Below, in pieces: positions 33,988 to 42,422 of a DNA stretch of 64,000 bases. Both the position numbers and the translations under genes were made by a program. Location of the stretch: contig JBHJGO010000015.1 of NCBI GenBank assembly GCA_050331715.1, positions 62,001 through 126,000 on the forward strand, given 5' to 3'. Numbering within the stretch: the stretch's first letter is position 1; the number at the start of each line of letters is the position of its first letter. Origin of the DNA: JBHJGO01 sp050331715 (lineage in GTDB: Bacteria > Cyanobacteriota > Cyanobacteriia > Cyanobacteriales > Microcoleaceae). Below the pieces are notes generated by a model. The model had not been told where the DNA came from, made no database searches, and was given only the letters and a program-made list of their open reading frames with translations.

Positions 33988-34470
33988 TCTCCGAGCTTAA
34001 GGACGTTGGAAACACCCTGGCAGGTTAAAAATTTTACTACGGCGTTTTGCACGCTGATGAAGTACAGGAGTCAGATCTAGAAAATAAGATAGCTCGTCCC
34101 ATTTATCGCAGTGAATTCTTCTGGAATGAGTGGGATTTAAAGATTTTTTCTACGGGAAAATACGGAATCAATTGAGTCAAAAACTTGAACCTTTGATTAG
34201 GGGTTCTATCCGGATTTGATCATGATTAGATAGAAATCTGAATACAGCATCCGCTGTACAACCGACAGCTAAAACCCCAATATAGAGTGCTTTGACAAAT
34301 ATCTTTGCTAAACTTAGGGAATCACGAGTTGATTTGTTGTTTGTCAACCGAACTCTCACTAAATATCTAAGCTCGTATAGCAAAATATACTATGCATCTA
34401 CATCTGGGAGTTATAGCTGTTGAGCTGGACGAACGGGTCTATCCTGCCTGCTTAAACCTCCATCTGAACA
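33988..34470. other. Gene-free 483-base stretch
   Basis: No convincing reading frame on either strand, no repeat seen elsewhere in the window, and no strong hairpin. Likely carries the promoter of the gene at 34471. Confidence 0.4.
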
Positions 34471-35481
34471 ATGCTAGTGAAAATTAAACTTGACGGGGTA
34501 GCTAGCATGGACGCTGAGCAAATTTTTCAACTTATTGATGATATACTTCCCTTTGAAGTTTGCTTACATTACCAAGTCCTACCCATAGCCCTCAATCAAA
34601 CATCTGTTGCCCTCGGCATGGTTGATCCATCCGATCAACTGGCTCTAGATTACATCCAAAAAATCCTAGACTATCGCAACTGCTCGATCACTGCTCAACC
34701 CCTCTCTGCTGAGCAACACCACGAAATTCTGTCCACTTACCTGCGGTTTGTCCAACAAAATCGCTCAGGCAAAACCCAGAAATCGCAGTCTACGGCCTCA
34801 ACTGTTAGTCCATCCACCAGTGAGACGCAGAAAAAATCATCACCTGTCAGGACAACGAATTCATCGCGAATTCCAGCCTTGAAACTGCGGGCTAGGCACT
34901 TGACCCGTCCAGTTGAAGTTCTCAACACTCTATCTCCGGAAGAATTGATTCATGAATTGCTGGCACGGGCAGTATTGGGAGGAATTGGGCGGCTGTATTT
35001 TGAGCGTCAAGAGTTCAGTGGCCGGATTCTCTGGAGCCAGGATGGTGTCTTGCAAGCGATTCTAGAAGACTTACCAGCAGATCAATTCAAGTGGCTCCTG
35101 AGTGAACTTAAGCGTCTCTTGAGAATTGCTCTGGCCCCTGTGGACAAGCCAAAACAGATCGAACTAGAACGTACTCATCGCGAGGAATACCTGCTGCTGC
35201 GTTTGCGTTTGGTACCTGGAGAATATGGTGAGGAGGCCAACTTACAGTTTCTCAGAGGAGCGGCCTTGAAGTTCTACCAACAGCAACAACTCTCAGCTTT
35301 GAGCAAAGATGCCTTGAAATTGGCGCAACAGCTTCAGGACAAGCTCACCGATATCAATGAGCGGGTCGCTCTGGCTCCAATGCCCTCTGAAAATCTGCCC
35401 CTGCTGAATCAACTCCTGGCAAGCCTGACGGAACAGGCGGAATTGCTCACACAGAAAAACTCAGAATCGGAAGAAGAATGA
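34471..35481 (+). CDS. Orphan pilus-ATPase N-terminal (MshEN/T2SSE_N-like) domain protein
   Basis: 336 residues. Residues ~14-90 (LPFEVCLHYQVLPIALNQTS, ALGMVDPSDQLALDYIQKIL) look like the N-terminal domain of PilB/GspE ATPases, which binds c-di-GMP in some members. A Ser/Thr-rich linker (~97-135) follows, then a helical region ending in a coiled coil. No Walker motif is present. It may compete with or adjust the pilus motor; that is inferred. Confidence 0.6.
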   Translation: MLVKIKLDGVASMDAEQIFQLIDDILPFEVCLHYQVLPIALNQTSVALGMVDPSDQLALDYIQKILDYRNCSITAQPLSAEQHHEILSTYLRFVQQNRSGKTQKSQSTASTVSPSTSETQKKSSPVRTTNSSRIPALKLRARHLTRPVEVLNTLSPEELIHELLARAVLGGIGRLYFERQEFSGRILWSQDGVLQAILEDLPADQFKWLLSELKRLLRIALAPVDKPKQIELERTHREEYLLLRLRLVPGEYGEEANLQFLRGAALKFYQQQQLSALSKDALKLAQQLQDKLTDINERVALAPMPSENLPLLNQLLASLTEQAELLTQKNSESEEE

Positions 35482-35516
35482 AAAATAAAATGGTGGGCAG
35501 CAATGCTGTCCACCAT
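35481..35516 (-). terminator. Rho-independent terminator of petH
   Basis: 13-base stem with one G-U pair, ATGGTGGGCAGCA / TGCTGTCCACCAT at 35490-35516. On the minus strand it is followed by TTTTATTTTT. It lies 37 bases past the petH stop and may also stop rightward transcription from 34471. Confidence 0.75.
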
Positions 35517-35552
35517 CCTTAAACTGATTATGCTTCCAGCGCGAAGCCAGAA

Positions 35553-36755
35553 TTAATACACTTCAACGTGCCAGCGGTCTTCGCTCTTTAACTGCTTACG
35601 GAAGGTATCCCAATCCAGTCCACGCTCCTGGGCCTCAGCAGACATTGTCTCAGAGATAGGAGGTTCCATTCCCTTCAGTCCACACATATAAACATGGGTT
35701 TTAGGCTGCTGCATCATCTCGAAGAACTCATCTGCATGCTCCTTCACCCGAGTTTGCACGTACATTTTGCTACCATCTTCAGCCTTCTGCTCACGACTAA
35801 TGGCATAGGTCAGACGGAAGTTATCGGGGAACTCTGCCTGAAGCTTCTCTAGTTCTTCTTTGTAGAGAATGTTTTCACTGTAAGGAATGCCAAAGATCAA
35901 CCAAGCCAAGCCCCGGAACTTATAATCCTCGTGCTGTTCCTTGAACATTCTCCAGAGAAACGCTCGGAACGGTGCAATCCCGGTTCCGGTTGCCAACATA
36001 ATGATAGTCGCATCTTCATCATCTGGCAGCAGCATTTCCTTACCCACAGGGCCAGTGATTGCCACATCTGCCCCAGGCTCTAGATGGCACAGAAAACTGG
36101 AGCAAACACCATAGACAGTTTCACCCGTTTCAGGATGCTCGTACTGCAGCTCCCGCACACAGAGGGAAACCGTTTTGTCATCCAAGTTGTCCCCATGGCG
36201 AGTAGAGGCAATGGAGTATAGTCTCAGCTTGTGAGGCTTACCCTTTTCGTTGATTCCAGGAGGAATAATCCCGATACTTTGACCTTCCAGATAGTGCAGG
36301 TCACCACCGGACAGATCAAATGTCAGATGTTGTACGATTCCAGAGCCGCCCTCTCTGACCAGGGGCTCATTTGACAAACACTTACCAATAAAGGGTTCTT
36401 TAGGTCTATAGGTATTAACTGGAATCTCTTTTTTCTCGTGAGTTTGTGTCATAGATTTAGCTTGTTTCTCAGATTGTTGACTCTGTAGTCCATTCCCTGA
36501 TGTCGTATTGCTAGCGGTTGGAGCGCTGTCGTCCAGCGGTTGAATGCTGACAATTCTGCCACCCATGCGATTAATTCGCCGCATTTCTTGACCCATGCGG
36601 GCATAGGGAACGGTGATGGAAACCCTCCCACTCCGACGAATCGGCACGTCAGATGCACCCGTGCCGTTTCTCTGGGACATTCCTTCAACCTCAAACACAA
36701 AGACCCTTTGGTTATTAATCCCTGTGGCAATACCAACTCCAATTGGACTCTTCAT
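35553..36755 (-). CDS. petH: Ferredoxin-NADP+ reductase with CpcD-like domain
   Basis: Reduces NADP+ with ferredoxin at the end of photosynthetic electron flow. The CpcD-like linker (about 1-75: RVFVFEVEG, SITVPYARMGQEMRRINRMG, GGRIVSIQPL) binds phycobilisomes. The FAD domain has HKLRLYSIAS and CSSFLC, and the NADP domain ATGTGIAPFRAFL and HVYMCGLKGME, ending in Tyr. The frame opens at TTG 36779, but ATG 36755 has AGAAGG upstream and is chosen (400 residues). An internal Met (M102, 36452) lies where Synechocystis starts its short FNR form. Confidence 0.95.
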   Translation of the reverse strand: MKSPIGVGIATGINNQRVFVFEVEGMSQRNGTGASDVPIRRSGRVSITVPYARMGQEMRRINRMGGRIVSIQPLDDSAPTASNTTSGNGLQSQQSEKQAKSMTQTHEKKEIPVNTYRPKEPFIGKCLSNEPLVREGGSGIVQHLTFDLSGGDLHYLEGQSIGIIPPGINEKGKPHKLRLYSIASTRHGDNLDDKTVSLCVRELQYEHPETGETVYGVCSSFLCHLEPGADVAITGPVGKEMLLPDDEDATIIMLATGTGIAPFRAFLWRMFKEQHEDYKFRGLAWLIFGIPYSENILYKEELEKLQAEFPDNFRLTYAISREQKAEDGSKMYVQTRVKEHADEFFEMMQQPKTHVYMCGLKGMEPPISETMSAEAQERGLDWDTFRKQLKSEDRWHVEVY

Positions 36756-37000
36756 TACTCGAACCTTCTCCCTTAACAATACCGAGCAATCTATCCTTAA
36801 AAGTGTACTGGCTGACCATTTAAAACTCTCTTAAGGAGTTATCTCGATTGCATTCCCTACAGAGCCACCATCCACAACGCCATATCGGCACTGAGTCGCG
36901 GCTTCTGTAGCATTCTCAACTATTCTACCTTTTGGTTATGGGCAGATTGACATTTCTTGCAAGTTTCGGCAAGATTTTAAGATTAGTTTCAGAAAAGCTC

Positions 37001-37576
37001 CTAGAAGGATGAGCCGGGCTGTTGGAGAAATTCATCTTCTTCCGATGTGTTCTCACGACCTAAAATTCTATTACGGTGGGGAAATCGTCCAAAGCGCCGA
37101 ATCACTGCCCTGTGCCGTTTTGCGTAATCCAGAAAGGATGCCGTCTCAGGATTCTGATCCAACTGACTGAACAGTTCTACACAACGCGCTTGATCTGCTA
37201 AATTCTCGCTGTGCTCAAAGGGCATATAGAAGAAGATTCGCTGGATAACGAGTAACTGCTGGTCAAAATTCCATTCGAGGGCGTGCTTGGCCAGAGCAAG
37301 TGCTTGATCGTCGGTGGCAAAGGCTTGGGGTTGACCTCGGAAGAGATTGCGGGGAAATTGATCCAGGAGCAACACTAAGGCGAGACAACTTTTAGGGGTA
37401 TTATGCCAATGATTTAACTCTCCCTGAGAGGCGCTTTGGTAATCCGTTAAGAACCGTTCCCGAATCTCGGCATCAAATTTAGGGTTTTTGATAAACCAAA
37501 CTTTGCGTTCCCGACCATAAGCAGGATCATCGGGATGACCAAACCAAAAATTGAGAATTTCCCCTGAAGTCGCCAT
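37001..37576 (-). CDS. DUF924 family protein
   Basis: 191 residues of the DUF924 family: ILNFWFGHPDD, WFIKNPKFDAEIRERF, LVLLLDQFPRNLFRGQPQAF and FFYMPFEHSENLADQ. A helical, TPR-like domain of unknown function, widespread in bacteria. It stands alone between petH and a Uma2 gene. Confidence 0.85.
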   Translation of the reverse strand: MATSGEILNFWFGHPDDPAYGRERKVWFIKNPKFDAEIRERFLTDYQSASQGELNHWHNTPKSCLALVLLLDQFPRNLFRGQPQAFATDDQALALAKHALEWNFDQQLLVIQRIFFYMPFEHSENLADQARCVELFSQLDQNPETASFLDYAKRHRAVIRRFGRFPHRNRILGRENTSEEDEFLQQPGSSF

Positions 37577-37620
37577 ATTTTTAAAAACTAAAATTATTTT
37601 TAAAAACTGAAATTGCTTTG

Positions 37621-38169
37621 CTAGCGCTGAACCATTCCCATTACAGCGTCAACAGTCAATTCCAGTTGCAAATCCAAATCCGGTAAATATTGAATTTCGG
37701 AAAAAATTATTGGTAACTCCTCTCCCTGCCACACCCAAATTCTTCGACGATTTAAATCAATTAACCAGGCCAACTTCGTTTCCTGACGTAGGCAATGCAA
37801 AATCTTGTTCTGCAAATCCAGGGTACTTTGATCCGGTGAACGGATTTCAATCAACCAATCCGGCGCGCCATTCAATGGGCCATCTTCGCTAGGCAAACGT
37901 TCACACTCAACAATTGCAATATCAGGTACAGGCGAGTAGGGCGGCACAATACAGCGCAGTTCCTGAATCGCTTCAAATTGCATCACTTCAAATTGCCCTG
38001 TGCGCTGATTAATATAATTTACTAAATTGCGTTGCAGTCGTGAGTGAAATAGCGTCGGCATGATCTTCTGGATTGCTCGCCCCTCGATTAATTCCCAGGC
38101 GGGAGATGCCTCAATATTGGGTTGAGCAAGAAACTCTGACAGCGAAATTTTTGTAATGGATTGCAACAT
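37621..38169 (-). CDS. Uma2 family (DUF820) putative nuclease
   Basis: 182 residues from ATG 38169; the frame opens at TTG 38190. The PD-(D/E)XK-like core is seen in PVPDIAIVECERL, APDWLIEIRSPDQ and LAWLIDLNRRRIWVW. This family is greatly expanded in cyanobacteria and its role is unknown. It is close behind the membrane glycosyltransferase (12-base gap). Confidence 0.8.
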   Translation of the reverse strand: MLQSITKISLSEFLAQPNIEASPAWELIEGRAIQKIMPTLFHSRLQRNLVNYINQRTGQFEVMQFEAIQELRCIVPPYSPVPDIAIVECERLPSEDGPLNGAPDWLIEIRSPDQSTLDLQNKILHCLRQETKLAWLIDLNRRRIWVWQGEELPIIFSEIQYLPDLDLQLELTVDAVMGMVQR

Positions 38170-38180
38170 CTTGACGCTGT

Positions 38181-39947
38181 TTAGGAACAACGATACATTC
38201 TAAAATAATAGCCTGGAATTCGTGATTTTGAATCTGGATCTAACTCACAGTTTTGGAGTTCCAAGTCCAGTGAAACTGAAAAGTTCACCGTCCACAAATT
38301 AATTGGACGAGACACTCGGTTGAGAATTTGATCCAAAGTATTCACCGGAACCGCTGCATCTCCAGCTTTATCTGCCAGAAGAAACTTCGGTGGAGGAGTG
38401 ACACCTAGCTGATTTAATTCCCAAGCAATTCCCATCATCTCCCCGGTTTGCTCGTGATTTTTGTAAACCGTTGTAATCAGAGTTGGCACTTCTGGGGTCG
38501 AATTTTCAGCGATCGCCTGAGCCACCCAATCCGGTCGATCTGCTTTTTGATAGGCCAGATTATTCACAACCGCAAGGCTACTAATTAAAGCTGCGGTCAA
38601 AATCAAAATCACTTGCTTCCGGTCGATAGAGCTTACTTTAGAACTCTGCCAACTCGCAAAGAGTTGAGTCGCCAACAAAACAAGAATAATTGGGAAATAG
38701 GTGAACTGATAACGAGCAGCCAGTGTCAAATCAATTTCAAAACCATAGGTTGTGATTAAAAAAATAGCGATTATACCACCCAAAATGCTAAGTAAAATCT
38801 GATGACTCAGCTTCCGGGAAAACTGTTGAGAATTTGATAATTTAACACCCGATGCTTGGCTTTCTTGAGAATACTGTTGCAAATCTGTCGGCTGATTGAA
38901 CCGTTTAAAAATTAATCTAAGAATACATCCGATGATGACTAACATTCCGAATACAGAAATAGCTGTCATCCACCAAGGCTGATTCTCAACTGGAAAAATC
39001 ACCACCATTGTAATGACCCAGACTAGTAACCGAGCAATGGGTTCAATAAACTGTCGAGTTGGTTCCCCATGAAAAACCCAACTGATCAGTCCTGAATCTG
39101 AGCTAGAGATATTAGACAAAATTGGGAGCCAAACCAAACACCCAACGGCTGACCCAACAGCCGCTAGAAGAATATTTCGCCAAGATTTAGCATTTGAGGA
39201 TTTAAAGTTTCTTTTGGAATTCCATACAGGATTCTCGGAACTAGCATTGACAGACTTAATCCAAAACCAGAATGTAACGATTCCAATTGCTGCCAGAACA
39301 ATCAAAAAGAAAAAGTGGGTAGCAGTACCCAAGGTATTGACACAAATCCAAACCAATACCATCCAAGCCGGAAAAAGAATTGAGCTTTTGGCTCGCCGCA
39401 ATGCCAGTATCAAACAAGTTAATGACAGGATAATCCATAGAATGTCGAAGGTATAATGACGGGCTTCCTGAGCCAGATAGACCCCAAAGGGTGAGATCGC
39501 CATTAGTAACGCTGAAATCTGCCCAACCCAAACAGATTGAACAGCAATCCAACCCAATCCAAACATGGCTGGAATTGCAATGGCTCCCAAAACCGCACTC
39601 AAACATCGAGCCAGACCAATTGAAACGAGTTCTCCTGAATTCCCAAACTCATGTAACCAGAAATGGGTTAAAAGAAAGTAGAGGGGCGGATGATTGCTTT
39701 CTGTAAATAGATGGTGCGTTACTCCCTCTAAGTTGAGCTGGGGATCAAGATAGAGCGGTTGTAGTAATTCTCCCAAATCAATCACTCGATCCAGGGGAAT
39801 TGTTCTGAAACTATGCCCCAGGCTAAAAACTAACGTGGCAAATTCATCACTCCAAATGGGTTTTTCAGACAAATTGAACCAGCGTAAACTCAATCCCAGG
39901 AAAAACCAAATTGCCAACAGCAAACCATGAATGATTCGTCGATTCAT
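38181..39947 (-). CDS. GT39/PMT-like membrane glycosyltransferase
   Basis: 588 residues with ten or so hydrophobic spans. The first loop has WSDEFATLVF with the acidic pair typical of GT-C enzymes, and ESNHPPLYFLLTHFWLHEFG matches the second family motif. Uses a lipid-linked sugar and works at the membrane. It lies 5 bases downstream of the polysaccharide-processing gene at 39953. Confidence 0.8.
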   Translation of the reverse strand: MNRRIIHGLLLAIWFFLGLSLRWFNLSEKPIWSDEFATLVFSLGHSFRTIPLDRVIDLGELLQPLYLDPQLNLEGVTHHLFTESNHPPLYFLLTHFWLHEFGNSGELVSIGLARCLSAVLGAIAIPAMFGLGWIAVQSVWVGQISALLMAISPFGVYLAQEARHYTFDILWIILSLTCLILALRRAKSSILFPAWMVLVWICVNTLGTATHFFFLIVLAAIGIVTFWFWIKSVNASSENPVWNSKRNFKSSNAKSWRNILLAAVGSAVGCLVWLPILSNISSSDSGLISWVFHGEPTRQFIEPIARLLVWVITMVVIFPVENQPWWMTAISVFGMLVIIGCILRLIFKRFNQPTDLQQYSQESQASGVKLSNSQQFSRKLSHQILLSILGGIIAIFLITTYGFEIDLTLAARYQFTYFPIILVLLATQLFASWQSSKVSSIDRKQVILILTAALISSLAVVNNLAYQKADRPDWVAQAIAENSTPEVPTLITTVYKNHEQTGEMMGIAWELNQLGVTPPPKFLLADKAGDAAVPVNTLDQILNRVSRPINLWTVNFSVSLDLELQNCELDPDSKSRIPGYYFRMYRCS

Positions 39948-39952
39948 GGTTT

Positions 39953-41545
39953 CTAGAAACTCCGCTGAATCACAAGCGGTTGATTCGGCTCTAGCTTCCT
40001 TACTTCTGAAGTTAAGTCAAGCCAGGGTTGAAGTTGTCCCGGCTGAAACGTGCGACTCATAACGACATAAATTGAAGTTTGGGCACAATCAATGCCAATG
40101 CTGACTACAGGTTTCCAGGAAGGTGTAGACAGTTCATCAGTAACCAACCACTGGCCATTTTTCCATTGAAAACTGCGCTTGAACCGAAAGGGAGCCTCCT
40201 TCTTGCCTGTAATCAACAGCGTTTGTAATAACTTGCGAATCAAGTTTGGAAAAAATCGTCCAAAGGTCAACATTACCAGGCGTAAAATCATCAATTTTAT
40301 CGGTGACATCTGAGTTTGCTTGGCCCAGCCCAGATTCCCTGAAATCACCACCTTGTCCTGCTCTACGCTGACATCATAGGGACTGACCAGATGTCCCACA
40401 GCATTTCGGATTTTATTTCCCTGACGCACCTGCAAAGACAAATGGGTATCGGAAGCCACTAATCGATTCCCCCGAAATAGCTTAAATACCCCTCCTTTAT
40501 TCAGAGCAACGTACAGCTCCGCATTCGGTCGTCGCTTGATCAAAATCTGAGCCTGCTTCAGCCACAAACTGGCCACATCCCGCGAGAGCATCGGAGGCCG
40601 TTCGGTAACAAAGTCTCGCCAGGCCAGCAGGTAATTCCAGGTGTGGTGCCCAATAATGTGGTCATCCGCATAGCAGGGAGCCAGTCCATTCTTCAGACCC
40701 CGCAAAAACCGATCATTAATCCACAGCGCATCCGGCAACCATCGACCCACCAGCTCAAACCCATGGGGAAAAAAGTTATAGGTATTGCGGCTGGTATATT
40801 CTCCGCCGTAGCTGCCATCGGGATGTACGAATTGAGCGGCCAAATTCACCGCACGAGCAATGGCCTCCCGCAGGCGCGGATCAGGCTTCAATTGTTCAAT
40901 TCTTGCCAGACTGGAAATCGTCAGGGTGTGATAGCCCGGATCACAGCCCTCGTATTCCTGAAACCAACCCTCTTCGTTCTGCCAACTGAGTAATCGTTCC
41001 AAACGGCTGGCCGCCACCCGCCGCCACTTTGTCGTTTGCAGCACCTGACCCAAGCGTTCCAGGCACAGCACAATCAAAGCCTCATGATTAGCCAATTGCC
41101 CACTTTCGTAGTGATTCGCTAACCAGTTGGCCCGCCGCTCGAAAAATTCCAGCACCGGATATTCCATCAATCCCAGCGCTGTATAACTCTCCAAACAAGC
41201 CAGTAGGGAAAATGCTGCGGCCCCCGCTGCCCGTTCGTAGGGAAAGTAATCGTCGCAGGAACCATCTTTGTGGGCCGCATCCATGGCAAAAACAATGCCT
41301 GCCTCAGCCCACTCCTTAATTCGAGGCTGTTGATAGTAGGGGTTATTCGGCAAATCAGTTTGGTAGGCTAGAGCCAGGGGCCAGACAAATTCCTGGGCCA
41401 TGCCGCTGGGAAAGTCAATAATTTTGTAATGCCAAAAGTTGCGATCAAAGCAACCATAGGTCGGACTGTGAGGATTGCGATCCAGCAGGGTTAGAATTTT
41501 AGGAATTTGGGCTAGGGCCTCACGGGCAAACAGATCTCTACTCAC
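39953..41545 (-). CDS. Probable polysaccharide-processing (alpha/alpha-toroid) protein
   Basis: 530 residues, soluble. Helical-repeat features (CDDYFPYERAAGAAAFSLLA, ANHEALIVLCLERLGQVL, FHTLTISSLARIE-like GYHTLTISSLARIEQL) resemble the toroid of lyases or epimerases acting on uronic-acid polymers. A C-terminal beta-rich region follows (~340-530). No family can be named with certainty. It is joined to the GT39-like gene, which suggests exopolysaccharide maturation. Confidence 0.5.
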   Translation of the reverse strand: MSRDLFAREALAQIPKILTLLDRNPHSPTYGCFDRNFWHYKIIDFPSGMAQEFVWPLALAYQTDLPNNPYYQQPRIKEWAEAGIVFAMDAAHKDGSCDDYFPYERAAGAAAFSLLACLESYTALGLMEYPVLEFFERRANWLANHYESGQLANHEALIVLCLERLGQVLQTTKWRRVAASRLERLLSWQNEEGWFQEYEGCDPGYHTLTISSLARIEQLKPDPRLREAIARAVNLAAQFVHPDGSYGGEYTSRNTYNFFPHGFELVGRWLPDALWINDRFLRGLKNGLAPCYADDHIIGHHTWNYLLAWRDFVTERPPMLSRDVASLWLKQAQILIKRRPNAELYVALNKGGVFKLFRGNRLVASDTHLSLQVRQGNKIRNAVGHLVSPYDVSVEQDKVVISGNLGWAKQTQMSPIKLMILRLVMLTFGRFFPNLIRKLLQTLLITGKKEAPFRFKRSFQWKNGQWLVTDELSTPSWKPVVSIGIDCAQTSIYVVMSRTFQPGQLQPWLDLTSEVRKLEPNQPLVIQRSF

Positions 41546-41621
41546 AATGTATGTCTAGTATTAATGCAGTCAACCGACAAGTTGGCTAGGTTAACCTTTA
41601 ATTTTATCTTACGAGTTAGTT

Positions 41622-42398
41622 ATGAATGTCTCCAAGGAAACTGTATCATCTGGGTTAGGGCTTGCGATCGCAAGCTTCGCTGCCATTATTAGCACCCTCC
41701 TGGTCAATACCCTCTCGAATTTCTTTCCTCCAGGCGGTCAGAACGTGGGTGAAATTGCCAATACAGTTCTGTCTGGTGTCCTGATTACCCCGGCCAATTA
41801 TGCTTTTGCGATTTGGGGGCTGATTTATCTTGGCCTCATTGCCTACGGGATTTATCAACTTGGCCCGAACCAGCGACGCAGCAAGACCATCCAGCGTGTC
41901 AATTGGTTGCTAATCGTGGCCTGTATTGCTCAGATGATTTGGATTTTCCTCTTCACCTTGAAATCCTTTGCCCTATCGGTTGGGGCGATGCTGGTCATTC
42001 TGCTGTCTCTCATTGGCGCTTATCTGGCGTTGCAAGCTGACCGATCAGCAGTAAATCGTCAGCGACGATGGTTTGCCCAATATCCATTCAGTATCTACCT
42101 GGCCTGGATCTCAGTGGCAACGGTGGTGAATGTAGCGTCCTTTCTCTACGTGGCTGAATGGAACGGCTTCGGCTTGGATGGCAATGTCTGGACTGCTGTA
42201 ATGATTTTTGTGAGTGCAGTAATTGCTGGTTTAGTTGTCCTGACCCGCCAGGATTTCCCCTTTGCACTGGTGTTTGTCTGGGCCTACGGTGCGATCGCGG
42301 TGCGGCATTCAGATGTGAGTCTAATTTGGGGGAGTGCAGTGGTTGCTGGAGTTGCCCTGCTAGGATTACTTGGAATCCGACAAATACAGAGATCTTAG
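41622..42398 (+). CDS. TspO/MBR-like (tryptophan-rich sensory) membrane protein
   Basis: 258 residues with seven or so hydrophobic spans. TPANYAFAIWGLIYLGLIAY and the WISVATVVNVASFL region match the TspO-like cyanobacterial family, longer than classic five-span TspO. Ligand and role unknown; relatives bind porphyrins. Confidence 0.65.
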   Translation: MNVSKETVSSGLGLAIASFAAIISTLLVNTLSNFFPPGGQNVGEIANTVLSGVLITPANYAFAIWGLIYLGLIAYGIYQLGPNQRRSKTIQRVNWLLIVACIAQMIWIFLFTLKSFALSVGAMLVILLSLIGAYLALQADRSAVNRQRRWFAQYPFSIYLAWISVATVVNVASFLYVAEWNGFGLDGNVWTAVMIFVSAVIAGLVVLTRQDFPFALVFVWAYGAIAVRHSDVSLIWGSAVVAGVALLGLLGIRQIQRS

Positions 42399-42422
42399 GG
42401 TCAATCTCTCCCCAGAAAATTG

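Noticed and set aside
34177..34383. 68-codon minus-strand frame
   Set aside because: No similarity, no ribosome site, and AT-rich intergenic composition.
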